NCBI GenBank assembly: GCA_022818135.1
Contig: JAFMSR010000010.1
Location: 13,957,324 to 14,021,323 of the forward strand
Length of the DNA: 64,000 nt
DNA from: Saxidomus purpurata
Taxonomy: Eukaryota; Mollusca; Bivalvia; Venerida; Veneridae
Reading direction: 5' to 3'
Part shown: positions 12,001 through 22,387 of the stretch, in pieces
How positions within the stretch are numbered: position 1 is the stretch's first letter
How the letters are laid out: every line of letters starts with the position of its first letter
The notes under the pieces: generated by a model
Told to the model about the DNA's origin: nothing
The model's database searches: none
Seen by the model: the letters and a program-made list of their open reading frames with translations, nothing else
Position numbers and translations under genes: made by a program

Positions 12001-12541
12001 TATATAAAATGAAAATCTGCAATCGTAATGATCTTATGATATCTTTTTACCTAAAAACTTAATTTCTGCTTATAGAAGATCCTGATCTACAACACAACTT
12101 ATATAAGGACTGACAATAATTATCATGTTGAACTTTAAATCATTCACAATACAAGTTATATGAAGTGACATAAATAAACATCATCTTCAATTCTACTTCT
12201 AACTGTTGTTTACAAAATATGCTTGTCTGAACATACAGAACCATACAATACTCAATTTTTGAAGCCTGATATTTTAATGTGACTAATATATATTTCATTT
12301 CAATACTAAGAGTACATGTAAAAAAAGTGTATTTGCCACAAAGATTTTAATTCTATCAAAATGACATGGATTGATCAGTTTTCTATTAAAAATAACTAAT
12401 GTAAATTATCTTACCTAGTAGGAAAGGAAGAAGAGATTTTTCTTCTCCAGTTGGCCATTGTGGTAATCCATTAGAACTTTCTAAAACTAGTACAAATACG
12501 GCCACTTTAAAAATTGTTCTACGAAGGCAAAGAAGCACCAT
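8360..12541 (-). CDS. Putative secreted cysteine-loop peptide precursor, paralogue 1 (two exons)
   Basis: Predicted 163-residue protein from exon 1 (12541-12415, 127 bp) and exon 2 (8724-8360, 365 bp). A phase-1 intron (donor GTAAGA, acceptor TTCTTTTTCAG) joins codon G|AC. Residues 1-25 look like a signal peptide (basic RR, then VAVFVLVL, then SSNG). An acidic spacer includes FWDDIF (112-117) and DDDD; KKR at 135-137 is a likely prohormone cleavage site. The C terminus is a two-cysteine loop, CQKGSVFGSWVERVC (144-158), followed by NTRSG; the last Gly could be an amidation donor. The loop pattern C-x-[KR]-G-x2-F-x2-W-x3-[VL]-C recurs in the genes at 35870 and 56816. Function is unknown; a peptide hormone or other secreted ligand is inferred. 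The 3.7-kb intron holds family C elements and tandem repeats. The start is the first ATG before the hydrophobic run. Confidence 0.72.
8801..9113 (+). mobile_element. Family C element, full copy with (TG)n core, inside the gene 1 intron
   Basis: The left module (GCTCCCCAGTGGTG to about 8935) and right module (GGTGGTGTGCACTTCTGGG to GATATTATTTTTG, 9015-9113) flank a (TG)n core at about 8941-9014. It is the only copy with both modules, so it defines the family structure. A TTAAGCT left edge is shared with the copy at 1-214. Long frames across the (TG)n are artefacts. Confidence 0.8.
8941..9014 (+). repeat. (TG)n microsatellite, family C core
   Basis: About 36 uninterrupted TG units between the two conserved modules. 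Confidence 0.95.
9115..10148. other. Gene 1 intron sequence, no feature recognised
   Basis: Two overlapping antisense frames (9507-9755 minus, 9538-9798 plus) have no motif. No splice-bounded exon was seen. Confidence 0.35.
10150..10246 (+). mobile_element. Family C right module, solo copy
   Basis: GGTGGTGTGCACTTCTGGG through GTACGTGGCATTCCCTGTTT to GATATTATTTTTGTT. It nearly matches 9015-9113 but has no microsatellite or left module. Confidence 0.8.
10926..11060 (+). repeat. 72-bp direct tandem duplication
   Basis: Units start ATGCG at 10926 and 10998 and share AATGTTTATTACAATG and CTGTCAAAATAATTGCACAC. The spacer piece TACGAGTTTGTATAAA appears again at 11639-11654. Confidence 0.85.
11291..11365 (+). 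repeat. Poly-G / poly-T homopolymer tract
   Basis: G runs of about 10 (11296) and about 20 (11322), then a T run near 11350. Low complexity within the gene 1 intron; run lengths may not be reliable. Confidence 0.85.
11679..11762 (+). repeat. 21-bp tandem repeat, four units
   Basis: Units ACATAAATAGAAACAGAACAT and ACATAAATAGGGACATAACAT alternate (A-B-A-B). The regular repeated peptide in the minus frame is a by-product. Confidence 0.9.
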
Positions 12542-13230
12542 GATTATTTACAAGATGTTCTCTTATCCGAATCGTGTTAAATAGTCTGTTAGAAGAACCT
12601 GTCAACAAAGCTTTGGTGATGACGAAGGTGATGGCATTCATTAAATAACGATTAAATTATAGCACTTTGCGATAAAAACATGCGGGGAAATCAAGAGTTT
12701 TATCTGCAATATCAGTTTTTAGTAATTCGAGCTCAATGCGAAAGTATTCATGAAATCTAAAAGCTCTTTGCCATTGACGAAATTTATATCTTAATATGAT
12801 GCCGAGTCTGGGTCCCTGAGCATTTAAATCTTAATTGCGCATTGAAATTAATCACCTATTGTAATCAGTTTAAAATAAAAAAAAATCTAATGTATTCTAT
12901 GAGAATCATTTCTACTATTGACATTCTAAAACTTGATGTCCTCCGTCTATGTTGTTCAATATTATAATTATATCATGGGAAATCCCCACCAACTGTCCTT
13001 TAGTCGCGACACAAATTGACATGTTAACTGTAAAACCTGACTTCATTGCATCTATTTTAATCAAGTTAAATAATGTATATAGAATAGTTAGCAGAGGAAT
13101 CATATCTTACATTCATGTTGCAAAATAAAAAATAAATGAAACAAACGCTTCTAAAATCAGAAGACAACGCGCTAGATTTTCAACAATTGAAATTTGACCT
13201 ACTAAGTAAAGGTAAAATGTAAAAGAGAAG
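12542..13230. other. Upstream region of gene 1
   Basis: This is 5' flanking sequence of the gene 1 start at 12541. No clear TATA box or other regulatory site stands out. A short duplicated motif occurs further upstream at 13484 and 13657. Confidence 0.3.
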
Positions 13231-13249
13231 TGTTTCTTTATCAGAGTGT

Positions 13250-13465
13250 AGCCCATAAGGGAAGCCATTTTTGACTGATGAGACACCTTCATTCTGAGCA
13301 CCTTTCTGAGGATCATATCCTTCAATACCCGGCACCAGACAGTTATGCATACGGTAACCATTATGTAACTCTCTGCCGTCTCTGGTGGCTCACCAATCGG
13401 CCATATGACACTCAAACCTTCGATCTACCGCTCCCAAGGCGAATGCCTTTACAACAAGTGCAAAG
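13250..13465 (-). repeat. Possible tRNA-derived SINE
   Basis: On the minus strand, ATTCGCCTTGGGAGCGG resembles a tRNA anticodon arm (loop CTTGGGA, anticodon TGG). GGTTTGAGTGTC resembles a weak B box. The remainder would be the SINE body. The D arm is poor, and a 67-codon plus frame (13278-13481) overlaps. Confidence 0.35.
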
Positions 13466-13483
13466 GAGATGGTCTATTTAAAA

Positions 13484-13682
13484 GAATGCTAATGAATATG
13501 TTAATTGTAAAACTCAGTTTTATAGGGTTATTTAATGATTGACTTCAAATTTTTGACAAAGGTTTTTAAATGATTTCAGCGATCCGGCATTTGCTAGTAT
13601 TGTTGCTGCTCATTTTTAATAGCTTTGATGATGCGTCACTTTTTATTTAAAATTGAATGCTAATGAATATGTTAATTGTAAC
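13484..13682 (+). repeat. Direct repeat pair flanking 150 bp
   Basis: The block AATGCTAATGAATATGTTAA, followed by TTGTAA, occurs at 13484 and again at 13657, 173 bp apart. Confidence 0.7.
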
Positions 13683-14110
13683 AACATCTGTATTCATAAG
13701 GTGGTTTTTCATATAGAAATGTTGGGTTTTATATTTATTTATCGTGTACTTAAATAAACATTTTTTTAATAAAACCCGCCGCATTAGTCTGATCCATTAT
13801 GTATTATAAACCTTACGTTGTTTTTCATCACGCGGACGTTCGCGTCCTTTTTAACGGACGTGACGTCTTTTTGTTTTGTATACTGTATGTTGTATATTTT
13901 CTGACGAAGACATACATGCAAATTGAAAACTTCGTGTTGTCTTGATTTTATTTATACTAGTGCATATTTTGTGGAGTTTGCGTTTTCTTGCTATTGTATC
14001 GTAATTAAACAATAGTAAACGTTGTTTTGTATTAAAATTATTTAAAATTCTAACATGACTCACGATTTTATCACTATATACAAAGAGTAGAAAAATTATG
14101 TTATATTTAA

Positions 14111-14312
14111 GAAATAATCTATGGCTTGGAGTGCTTTATCGAAATTGAAGCATTCCCCGGAGGTGATGTGCATGGCGATATAATTCACGAGGGCGAAGCT
14201 AGAGCCTGCGTAATATTCACTGGGCTTCGACCTCGTGAATTATTCCGCCAGGCACATTACCGATGGGAAATGCTTCAATTTCGATAAAACACTCCAAGAC
14301 ATAGATTATTTC
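14111..14312. mobile_element. Foldback element (202 bp)
   Basis: Two arms of about 90 bp are near-perfect inverted repeats: GAAATAATCTATGGCTTGGA at 14111 and TCCAAGACATAGATTATTTC ending at 14312. Inner blocks include GAAATTGAAGCATT/AATGCTTCAATTTC and ATTCACGAGG/CCTCGTGAAT. It is a non-coding MITE-like hairpin. Confidence 0.85.
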
Positions 14313-14919
14313 GATTCTTAGAAGCCGATTTTTAAAAAACTATCGTAACTACTACGGACCTTTTTTCAGTTCGGCGGTAATGTGTAAAATAGCATAAATA
14401 GTGGCTGTTGGAATTCACTCCCCTATTCGGGCAACCATTCAAGATATCAAACATAACTATATTATACAAACTTATTTTAGTTTAATCATCTAATACATAA
14501 AATATAAAAAGAAATACCTGACTGACATTATGCAGAAGACGTCAGATTCAGAACCTAACAAAGCAGCCAATCGATTTAAATGCGTACCGTTTATTTGAAC
14601 TGTACAACGTTTTAACGTGGAGTAATGACGTCAGTGTGATGACGTAAACGTTTTCATTCATAGTTTTGTCTCCCGGAATCAAAACATTGTATGACTGTTT
14701 ATCCTGAATTTCTTGGCCTTTTTTAAGGAAAACAAGTTGAGGGTATTCTGAGGCTTACTTGACGCAATCAAAAATAATATTTAGGTTCTTAACAAATCTT
14801 TTTCATGCGACTGATGTATTTATACTGATATTATTATTTATATGTTTTATTTTTGCGCGGAAGTAAATACGAAAAGTCGGAAGGAGCTACTTCCATGTCC
14901 GAAACTCCGCCTACTTTTC

Positions 14920-14948
14920 CGAGTGCTTTAATATGATTAAAGCACTCG
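14920..14948. repeat. Perfect 13-bp palindrome
   Basis: CGAGTGCTTTAAT and ATTAAAGCACTCG are separated by ATG. Confidence 0.9.
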
Positions 14949-15542
14949 AATTGACTATAGAAATATACCGTAGGCATATTAGAATAAACCATAGACAACG
15001 CGGGAACCGATATGCAGTAAACGGTGACGTAAATGAGCGTCGCGTAGAAAATAAAGCTTTGCATTTATTCACCTTTTGTAATATCTGGTCATGTTAAAAA
15101 AAAAAAAACAACCTTTTCAGGGTTAGCGTTATCGTCAAAAACAAAATTGTCGTACTGATGCGCAGTTATAAACCACCAGGCTTTCGGCCTTCTGACTAAT
15201 TACTGCGTATCAGTACTCCAAATCATTGTTTATTAAACGACAAACACCGCTGGAACGGATGTTATTTCATAAGCAAAGGACGCAGGTAAATTATCAAAAT
15301 ATTTTATTCAGTTAAAATTTATGAAAACGGCTATCTCCAAAATACATTATCACCACAATTATCTATAGATTCCCAGAGTGATTTAAAATAAATTGTGAAA
15401 AACTAAGATGACATTGTAAATTTTAAACTGCAATGTAAAATGAAATGCAATAGAGGCAGTGATTGGTATAATCTTTGCAGATCTGTTTTCATTACATAAT
15501 AAAACTTCATTTTCTCGTTTCTCTTATCTTAACTATTAATTA

Positions 15543-15675
15543 AGAAATAATAAATGTCTCCCTGTATTTTATCGTTGAATAAAATATAGTCAGGAGTGTT
15601 GATGCGTAGTAATTAAATCACGAGTGACTGTATTTTATTCAACGATAGAATATTGGGAACAATTTATTATTTCAT
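15543..15675. mobile_element. Foldback element (133 bp)
   Basis: Inverted arms TATTTTATCGTTGAATAAAA and TTTTATTCAACGATAGAATA, with outer GAAATAATAAAT / ATTTATTATTTC. Its GAAATAAT termini resemble those of the 14111 foldback, suggesting one family. Confidence 0.75.
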
Positions 15676-16061
15676 CTCTGAAGTTATTTTTTTTGAAAAC
15701 TATCCTGAACTTTATTTAACGCGTAGTATTGCATCATTGTAACCTTAAAACGCGAAATACGATTGGACGGGCTTGTTTACATACGTTACGTCATTTCGCC
15801 GTCATCCTTGAAAAGGCGTGCTGTCGTCTTGAAAAAAAGCGGCTGCTCACTATTTTTTATGTAGGAAGTGCTGTATTTTATCGCAAAAAAAAAAAAATGT
15901 AAAATAGGAAAAGTAGCCGATTGTGTTAGAATCAAAAATCACAATTCGCAGAAAGACAAATAAAATCATAAAATATTTTTTCTTGACACTTTCGGTAATA
16001 TTTAACTTTAAGTGTTGTCAAAAGTATTAATTCATCTGAAGGCGAAACCGCTAATCAGGAC

Positions 16062-16275
16062 TTAAAGCTGCTCGCTCTCAGATTTTGGTAAAACATAAAG
16101 TACATGTGCTTCAAACTGTATGAAAATAACTATTTTAGAACATATAGTCAGATAAAATGGTATCAAATGATAAAAATAAATTCCTGACACTTATATCTGT
16201 AGACTTAAAGTACTCCGCTATGAAATGACAAAGCTTTGCAAACGCTTTTGCAACTCCAATATAAACATTTAGAGT
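16062..16275 (+). mobile_element. MITE family A, copy 3 (right end missing)
   Basis: It starts TTAAAGCTGCTCGCTCTCAG and follows the family through CTTCAAACTGTATG and AACGCTTTTG to about 16275. Then similarity stops; the right terminus is lost. Confidence 0.75.
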
Positions 16276-16468
16276 TTGCCCTACTTTCCAATCCAATCAA
16301 ATTGCCCCTATTTCATTCAAAAAAGCTAATTGTATTCTCAATATTGACTCAATATCTCCAATATGAAAATAATTATTTCACTTATTTTTCCAATAAGTGA
16401 GACTGTGACATCACAGAGCTAAGCACCGCCCTTATAAATATTGTCTGTAGATGGGAAAACTGTCAGCC

Positions 16469-16570
16469 GGTTATAAGTCCATATTACAGGAATAAACAAA
16501 CTTATTGCATCGGTTCGCTGACGCTTCCTCGCAATAAATTTATTTATTCATGTAATATACACCTATAACC
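16469..16570. mobile_element. Foldback element (102 bp)
   Basis: GGTTATAAGTCCATATTACA at the left mirrors TGTAATATACACCTATAACC at the right. Inner GAATAAACAAACTTATTGC pairs with GCAATAAATTTATTTATTC. Confidence 0.75.
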
Positions 16571-16577
16571 TATACTA

Positions 16578-16885
16578 ATTACCCTTCCATGAAATTTGCG
16601 GTCTTCTGATTGGTCAACGATATGTAAATTGATATTAATATTTACGGGCAAACCGTTAATATACAGTTAATGCAAAACTTGACATAACCCCGTTATTGCA
16701 CGCCATGCTAAACGTGAGCTTCTTCGCCGCGTACACTACGTCAATGTATAAGTCCGTGCTGATTTGTGACGTCACGCAGTGACATTGAGGTATCATAAGG
16801 GGATTTGAAGGTTTGTTTACGTTCAGTCGTTAAATAAATAAAACATAAACGGAATCTTTCAATATTTAAGAAAGGGAAGGGTAAT
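16578..16885. mobile_element. Possible short TIR element (308 bp)
   Basis: An 11-bp perfect inverted repeat, ATTACCCTTCC (16578-16588) and GGAAGGGTAAT (16875-16885), bounds a non-coding segment with an internal TGACGTCA-like site near 16768. It could be chance; no second copy was found. Confidence 0.4.
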
Positions 16886-18420
16886 AAAATTTTTAACTGT
16901 CAGGCTGAACAGTTCGAGTTTACGTATGACCATACTAATGATAGGAAGTACATTCAGTTTACACCACGTGTACGAAAGAATAGTCAAGGTGGACTAAAAC
17001 ACAAACGGATAAACAATAACCCGCTAATTCACTGTGATCAGCATAGTAATCAAACTTACTTCTATAACATTTACAAGGTTCCGCGGTAGGGCCTTTTTTC
17101 GAAAACCTTTGGGGGCGTTGATGGGAAAAAATTTGAGATTTGGGTGTGCTACGATATCGCAGAACACGCGAAAAAAAAAAGGTTTTTTGAAAATGGCAGG
17201 TATCCAACGTCGAGAGGAAAATCAGTAATCATTCTGCGCGTGTAAGTGCTATGCCCCGCGCTATACAATGACGTTTTAGCGATAAATGTCGTAAGCCGAA
17301 GTAAACACAGAAGTCGTAGTGCAACAGTACCAACGTGAAATTTTCGGACTGTTGAACGACATAACTAATGCCTTAGAACCACCAAAACCCTTGCTTCCTG
17401 CAGACGAGTCCAAAGTAGTGAAGTAAACTCTGTCGAGCAACCAGCCCCGGCACCCCTTGCAGCCGCTTGTTCTAACCAAGAAACAAACTGTTCAAACGAA
17501 GATGTAACTGTGTTCGTTCCTATTTGTGTTTAAAAAGTCATAATCGTAAAAGATGAAAAAAAGCAATCGATATATAAACAGCTGTCAATAAATCGGCGTA
17601 TTTTATTTTCAACGCAAGTCAAAGGATTTTTTTTTGTGGAGACAGTGCCTAACATTTGTTTACTTTCTTGTTTAAATGTCTAAAATGAAAAAAGATAAGG
17701 ATTATAAAGAAGGTGTTGTTAATTAGTGTTGTTTGTTTTTATTTCCTATGGCCTAATGAATATTAAAGAGGCTGGTCTGTTTGCGCATACGCAAAACAGG
17801 TCCATAGAACCTGGCTCTATCTCGATAGTGGTGACATAGAATTTTCCGTGAGAGGTTTATGGCAAATAGACGGACAGAACTAAAATTTCTGCGCGTTTTC
17901 AATGGAGGAAAATGTAGGGCAAACAATAAAGTAAACTTTAACAAAAGTTGTGTTGCATTTTGCACACTGTACTATGCTTTAACGATCTTTGTCCCAGATT
18001 GCTCAAATGTTTATGTGATAAAAAGTTATACCCCTAACCATACAAAGATGCTTTTAAACTAAATCAAACAATGCATTCAAATTTCATGGAATCAAACAGG
18101 GAATAGTGCATAAAATGAAAATAATATCGGTGTGTAAGGCAATATCATTAGATGTAAGCCTTATTTAATAATATTAAGTGATCAAAGTGTTTCTTTTTGT
18201 AATCCTGAAAACCTTTGTGTTGTTAATTAAAAGACCTTTCCAAAAAAAGAAAAGGTGTAGTTATTTTCTAAACTTAAAAAAAAGTATAAAAACGTTTAAA
18301 GAGTTTGGCAAATAAAATTGCAGCTTTGGTCAGGATAAAACCGTAAAGTATTCAAATTTTTTTATAATTACAGATAACATTTATGAAAACATTTTTGTAC
18401 ATAAAAAACAACTTTATTTC
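16886..18420. other. Unassigned region with a weak coding trace
   Basis: A plus-strand stretch at about 17299-17437 reads EVNTEVVVQQYQREIFGLLN then DITNALEPPKPLLPADESK before a stop. A frame-shifted continuation carries SVEQPAPAPLAAACSNQ. It reads like decayed coding sequence, possibly from a transposase or its accessory protein, but has no diagnostic motif. Other frames here are unsupported. Confidence 0.2.
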
Positions 18421-19110
18421 AGCTCACCTGGCGCTAAGTGCCTGGGTGAACTATTATGATCGCCCCTTCTCCCCCCTCCCCCCCCCCTGCCACTCTGCCG
18501 TATGGCGTACGTCGTCCACTCACGTTTTCCTTATCTGAAGCCACTTGATGACATTGATGAACTGGGCAATGTTGTTCGTTGGTGAAGCCCTATAAAATGA
18601 TTCCATTCCATGCAGAACTATGTTTGCCATTGTAACGGAAAGAAAAACTTTAAAATCTTCTTAGCAGGCCCAGAGCTTAGATATTTGGTACATTGTATGT
18701 AATATTGTGTAGTGGACCTCTACCAAGATTGTTCAAATTATGACCCCCGGGTCAAAACTGACACTGCTCGGGGCGCCCTTGATTTTGCATAGTCTTATAT
18801 AGGAAAAACGTTTGAAATTTTTTATGAAACCACAAGGCCTAAAGTTAGATATTAAGCTTGTAGAGTTGTCTACTTTATGTCTATCAAGATTGTTCAAATC
18901 ATTAGCCTGGGTAAAAAATAATCCCGCCTGGGGGTCACTTGATTTAAGATAGGCTTATATAGGTAAAACTTCAAAACTCTTCTTGTCTAGAACCACAAGA
19001 CCAATTTTTCAAATTGTTGTTCAAATAAGGACTCCCGGACAAAACTGACCCTTTCTGCTATTGATGACCTTGTATTATAGTAAACGGTAGCCAGATGAGC
19101 GATATAGGGT
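18421..19110 (+). repeat. Interspersed repeat with degenerate internal tandem units
   Basis: It opens with an AGCTCACCTGGCGC / GTGCCTGGGTGAAC palindrome and a C-rich tract. Two or three decayed units of about 160 bp follow (landmark GATTGTTCAAAT at 18727 and 18888, with GGGTCAAAACTGAC). It ends near CAGATGAGCGATATAGGG. The wording matches a repeat type common in molluscan genomes; that match is from memory. Confidence 0.65.
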
Positions 19111-20338
19111 ATATATTGGCCATCTTGTTGCATTATGCCTCGATTCTCTCGATGCAGGAGAACTTATTTTTATTTTTTTTAGATTTGTATCAAGATTAAA
19201 AGAAATGTTAAAAGCTCCTCAAACCCCTAAACACTATTTCGCAGGGAAAAGATTGCATTATGCAGTAAAGGTTAGAAAATAGTTGCTGTAATCTAAATTA
19301 CGATTTACACAAACATCATTAAAGAATTAATCCCAAGTGCAATACTTTTGTTTCCCCGTTTAAAATACCCAACAGTTCTATTTTTCAGTGTTAAAAGTAT
19401 GAATAACAAAAAAAGAATAAATCTGCTTCATGAAACTTTCAAAAATGATGATCAGGGATTGTTTTGCCCCGCTAAAGACCTGTCGCTAAACTTGCTAAAT
19501 AACGGTTTGCATATAGTGTCATTTAATGCATATTTTCTACCTAAATTTACGAGCCCAAGTGCTGATTATATGATAATTATCATTGACAAGAAAAGTTTAA
19601 ATCTAGGAATATAATTGACCCAGAACTCGGTTTTAATCGTATGAAATTCGAACGAACGGATAAGCTACAAAAAAGCTGGCAGAGGAATAATAATTTATCT
19701 TGAAAACAATATAATACCGTTTCAAAATAAGTTTCGTTTATTATGCACCTGTTTTCTTAAGACTTGACTTTCCAGTTAGTACGCGAATTCATGCACAAAA
19801 GATAGAAAAATGATTATTTGATATCAAATGCACAGTATCTTTATAATAAAACACCAAAACCATATCTCTTTATCAAACTGAGATACATGTACAGGAATAT
19901 AGTACATTTTTCATTGTTTTATATTTCAATTTATTTGAATTTCATGGAACTATATTTAATGGTGTATGAATGAGGTGAAATGGATGTAATTTCGCATTTT
20001 GACTAGGGTAGTTGCATCGGAAGACTTACTGAAAGTATCTCCTTTCAAAAATTGACTGGGTCATTTTATTATTGAAAGAGCAAAACAACATTTATGCAAT
20101 TTATGCAATAAACTAATAAAAGTTAGATTAATTTGAAACTTTATATACAAACATTATGAAAATGCCTCCAACTCCCCCAAAAAAAATCAACTGGTTTCAA
20201 CAAACACATCACTATAATAGCGTCATTTATTTTTAAATATTTAACTGACAGTGTGTTCAATGATGGAGCTAGACTCAAAGCTCAGAAATAGATATTTTCA
20301 TTCAAATTTAATAAATCCATTCGATGTTAAATATACTA
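19111..20338. other. Unassigned AT-rich sequence
   Basis: An 88-codon plus frame (19348-19614) is the longest open stretch; it has no recognised domain and no clear splice sites. Confidence 0.35.
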
Positions 20339-21150
20339 TTAAAGTGGAATTAGGCACATTTTTTTTCAAGTAAAATCCAGCTAAAATATGTGTGTGTAAA
20401 AAAGGGTAGAGGAAATAATATCTTCTAAAGGGACATACGATATAACTGGTGTTCAACTAAATAACCTCCATAAATAATAGAATCTTTGGAAGTATTATTA
20501 CTTAACTTAAAAGTTTCAGCTATGCATTCACAGTCATTACCGATAAAATCAGCGGTTTAAGATATACTGCAGAACGGTAAGCCATTCAATAATCTATGTA
20601 GAGTTGTTGTTGTTGTACAATTAATGGCTGGATGTTTTTTATTACAAATGACCTCTATATTGATTAAATGTGGTAAAATGGAGCAAATTTCGTCATAGGT
20701 TCTTCTTTGAAATTGTATTCATTTATCATTTTACGTTCATTGAAGACATAATCTACGTTTCGAGAATATAATCTGTTAGATGTAGGGAAGGCCCCTTTAA
20801 CCCAATGCATCAAACTCTTCCTGATACCAGTGCGAAATAATAACTTTGCAAATATCATTTTTCCTATTTTGACTGGGAGTCTTTTTAAAAAAACAACTGC
20901 ATGCAGTAGTTGCTTCCCTACCACTGCCGAAATCTCTACCAACAACAACAAAAACACAAGGGAGGCCACTGCGAAGAAAGGAACTATTATTTGATTAGGT
21001 CGATTTTTTTATTTCTCAAGCACAAACTTCTAATACTAATGCTGTATTATCATTAATTTAACACATTTAAATGCACAGCAACCGAAACTTGCTTTTATTA
21101 AACTCACCAAAAACACGATGTGCAGTAAGATGCGCATAGTGACACTTTAA
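20339..21150 (-). mobile_element. MITE family D, copy 1, interrupted by a family B element
   Basis: Ends TTAAAGTGGAATTAGGCACA and TGCGCATAGTGACACTTTAA match the termini of the uninterrupted copy at 40793-41241, in reverse orientation. A family B MITE occupies 20426-20800. Without it, the flanks AGGAAATAATA and CCCAATGCA(C)CAAACTCTTC rejoin as in the intact copy. Confidence 0.8.
20426..20800 (+). mobile_element. MITE family B, copy 4, nested in family D
   Basis: Left TAAAGGGACATACGATATAAC and right TGTAGGGAAGGCCCCTTTAA with the full family B interior. A 101-codon minus frame beginning MASLVFLLLLVEIS spans the D/B boundary and is therefore chance. Confidence 0.85.
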
Positions 21151-21564
21151 TTGATTCAGTACCGCTAAGTCAAGTGGAGATAATGGCATAGCTGCAAAAT
21201 CATCAAACTATGCACTTCTGATAACAAGTATCGTTAGCAGTAACTCAGGAAGTGGCATTTTTCGAAACAGGTTAGAAATGCTTGATATGCTATTTCTCTT
21301 ATTATCGGCCTATTTTCATTTTCCTTCATTAAACGCAGGTTTAAGATCAGAGTATCGTTGCCGCAGCAGCGGCCCACTATATTTAATACGTGGTGAGTAA
21401 AAAATGCATGGAGACTTAAGCACTAGATCGAACATATGTGTCTCTCTTCATTTTATAAGATTGAGGTACTTCTGAGATGAAAACTGTAGACAGAGTCTAC
21501 TTTTTTTGGAAAAGCAAGAGTTGTCGTTTGTAATTGAGTTGTCGTTCGTTTCATAGAGGGCGTA

Positions 21565-21652
21565 ATCTACGCTGATAAAAATAGAAAATTTGAAGCGCTT
21601 TTCACATTTCAGGCGCAATCTACGCTGAGAAAAATGGATATATGATTGCTTT
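21565..21652 (+). repeat. Short direct repeat pair
   Basis: GCGTAATCTACGCTGATAAAA and GCGCAATCTACGCTGAGAAAA lie about 55 bp apart. No element structure was found around them. Confidence 0.5.
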
Positions 21653-21774
21653 TTTCCACTTACACAGCCTTTGACATTATAGAAACGAAGTGCAGTCGGC
21701 TGAATATTCTTCGATGGACTTTAATTATATATGATATTATCTTAGCTCATTTTTTCCCTTCACTTTGAAATTTG

Positions 21775-21872
21775 TCTCCGTGGTGTAATGAGTAAAGACG
21801 GTAGTTGGTACACTTTTGTGTTAGTGTACTTTTACGATCCATGAATTCGAATCACATCAACACCCAATTTAA
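21775..21872 (+). repeat. Possible decayed tRNA-like / SINE head
   Basis: TCTCCGTGGTGTAATGAGTAA resembles an A-box region and GAATTCGAATCACA a decayed B box (consensus GGTTCGANTCC). Spacing is roughly tRNA-like, then an A-rich tail. Weak evidence. Confidence 0.3.
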
Positions 21873-22387
21873 AAAAAAATCTGCTGTTTTAATCATCATT
21901 TTTAGCCTTTTAACCATTTTAGAATATTTTACGGAAAATAATCATAAAAATCTTCATTCACGTAGAATATACTGATTCTACGTTCCTGGTCAAATTAATA
22001 AGGATAATTATAATGAAAAATTGAGACATACCAGGAACGGTCCGTAGAGCATTCCTGGACATACTGTATAAATATTATTTTATCACAGTACAAGTATCGA
22101 TACTACAGCTCAGTCAGTAGATGTGGTGTCGTGTCAGGTTTTGCTTGTTCAACCAGAATTGGTTTCCTCGAGTTCTTTTGGGGCCATGCCTCAATATCAA
22201 CCATCACCAATTTCCAAAATATTTACATGGGATTATTGTTTGTTGGCCCGCTGTGATACTTTGTATCACAGTTTTTCTTGTTGTTGACTGTCCTCACTCT
22301 TTTGACTGATACATGGATGAAGGCTACAAGTGACGTCATATTGATCTTGAAAAGGCCTTTGATCTTTTTAACGATGACTTAGTCAAG

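Noticed and set aside
17753..17965. Minus frame starting MQNATQLLLKFTLLFALHF as a fourth secreted peptide
   Set aside because: No cysteine loop, no basic site before a loop, and no splice donor in phase 1.
20664..20969. Minus frame beginning MASLVFLLLLVEISAVVG, looking like a signal peptide
   Set aside because: It crosses the boundary between MITE family D and the nested family B element, and the D copy at 40793 does not preserve the frame.
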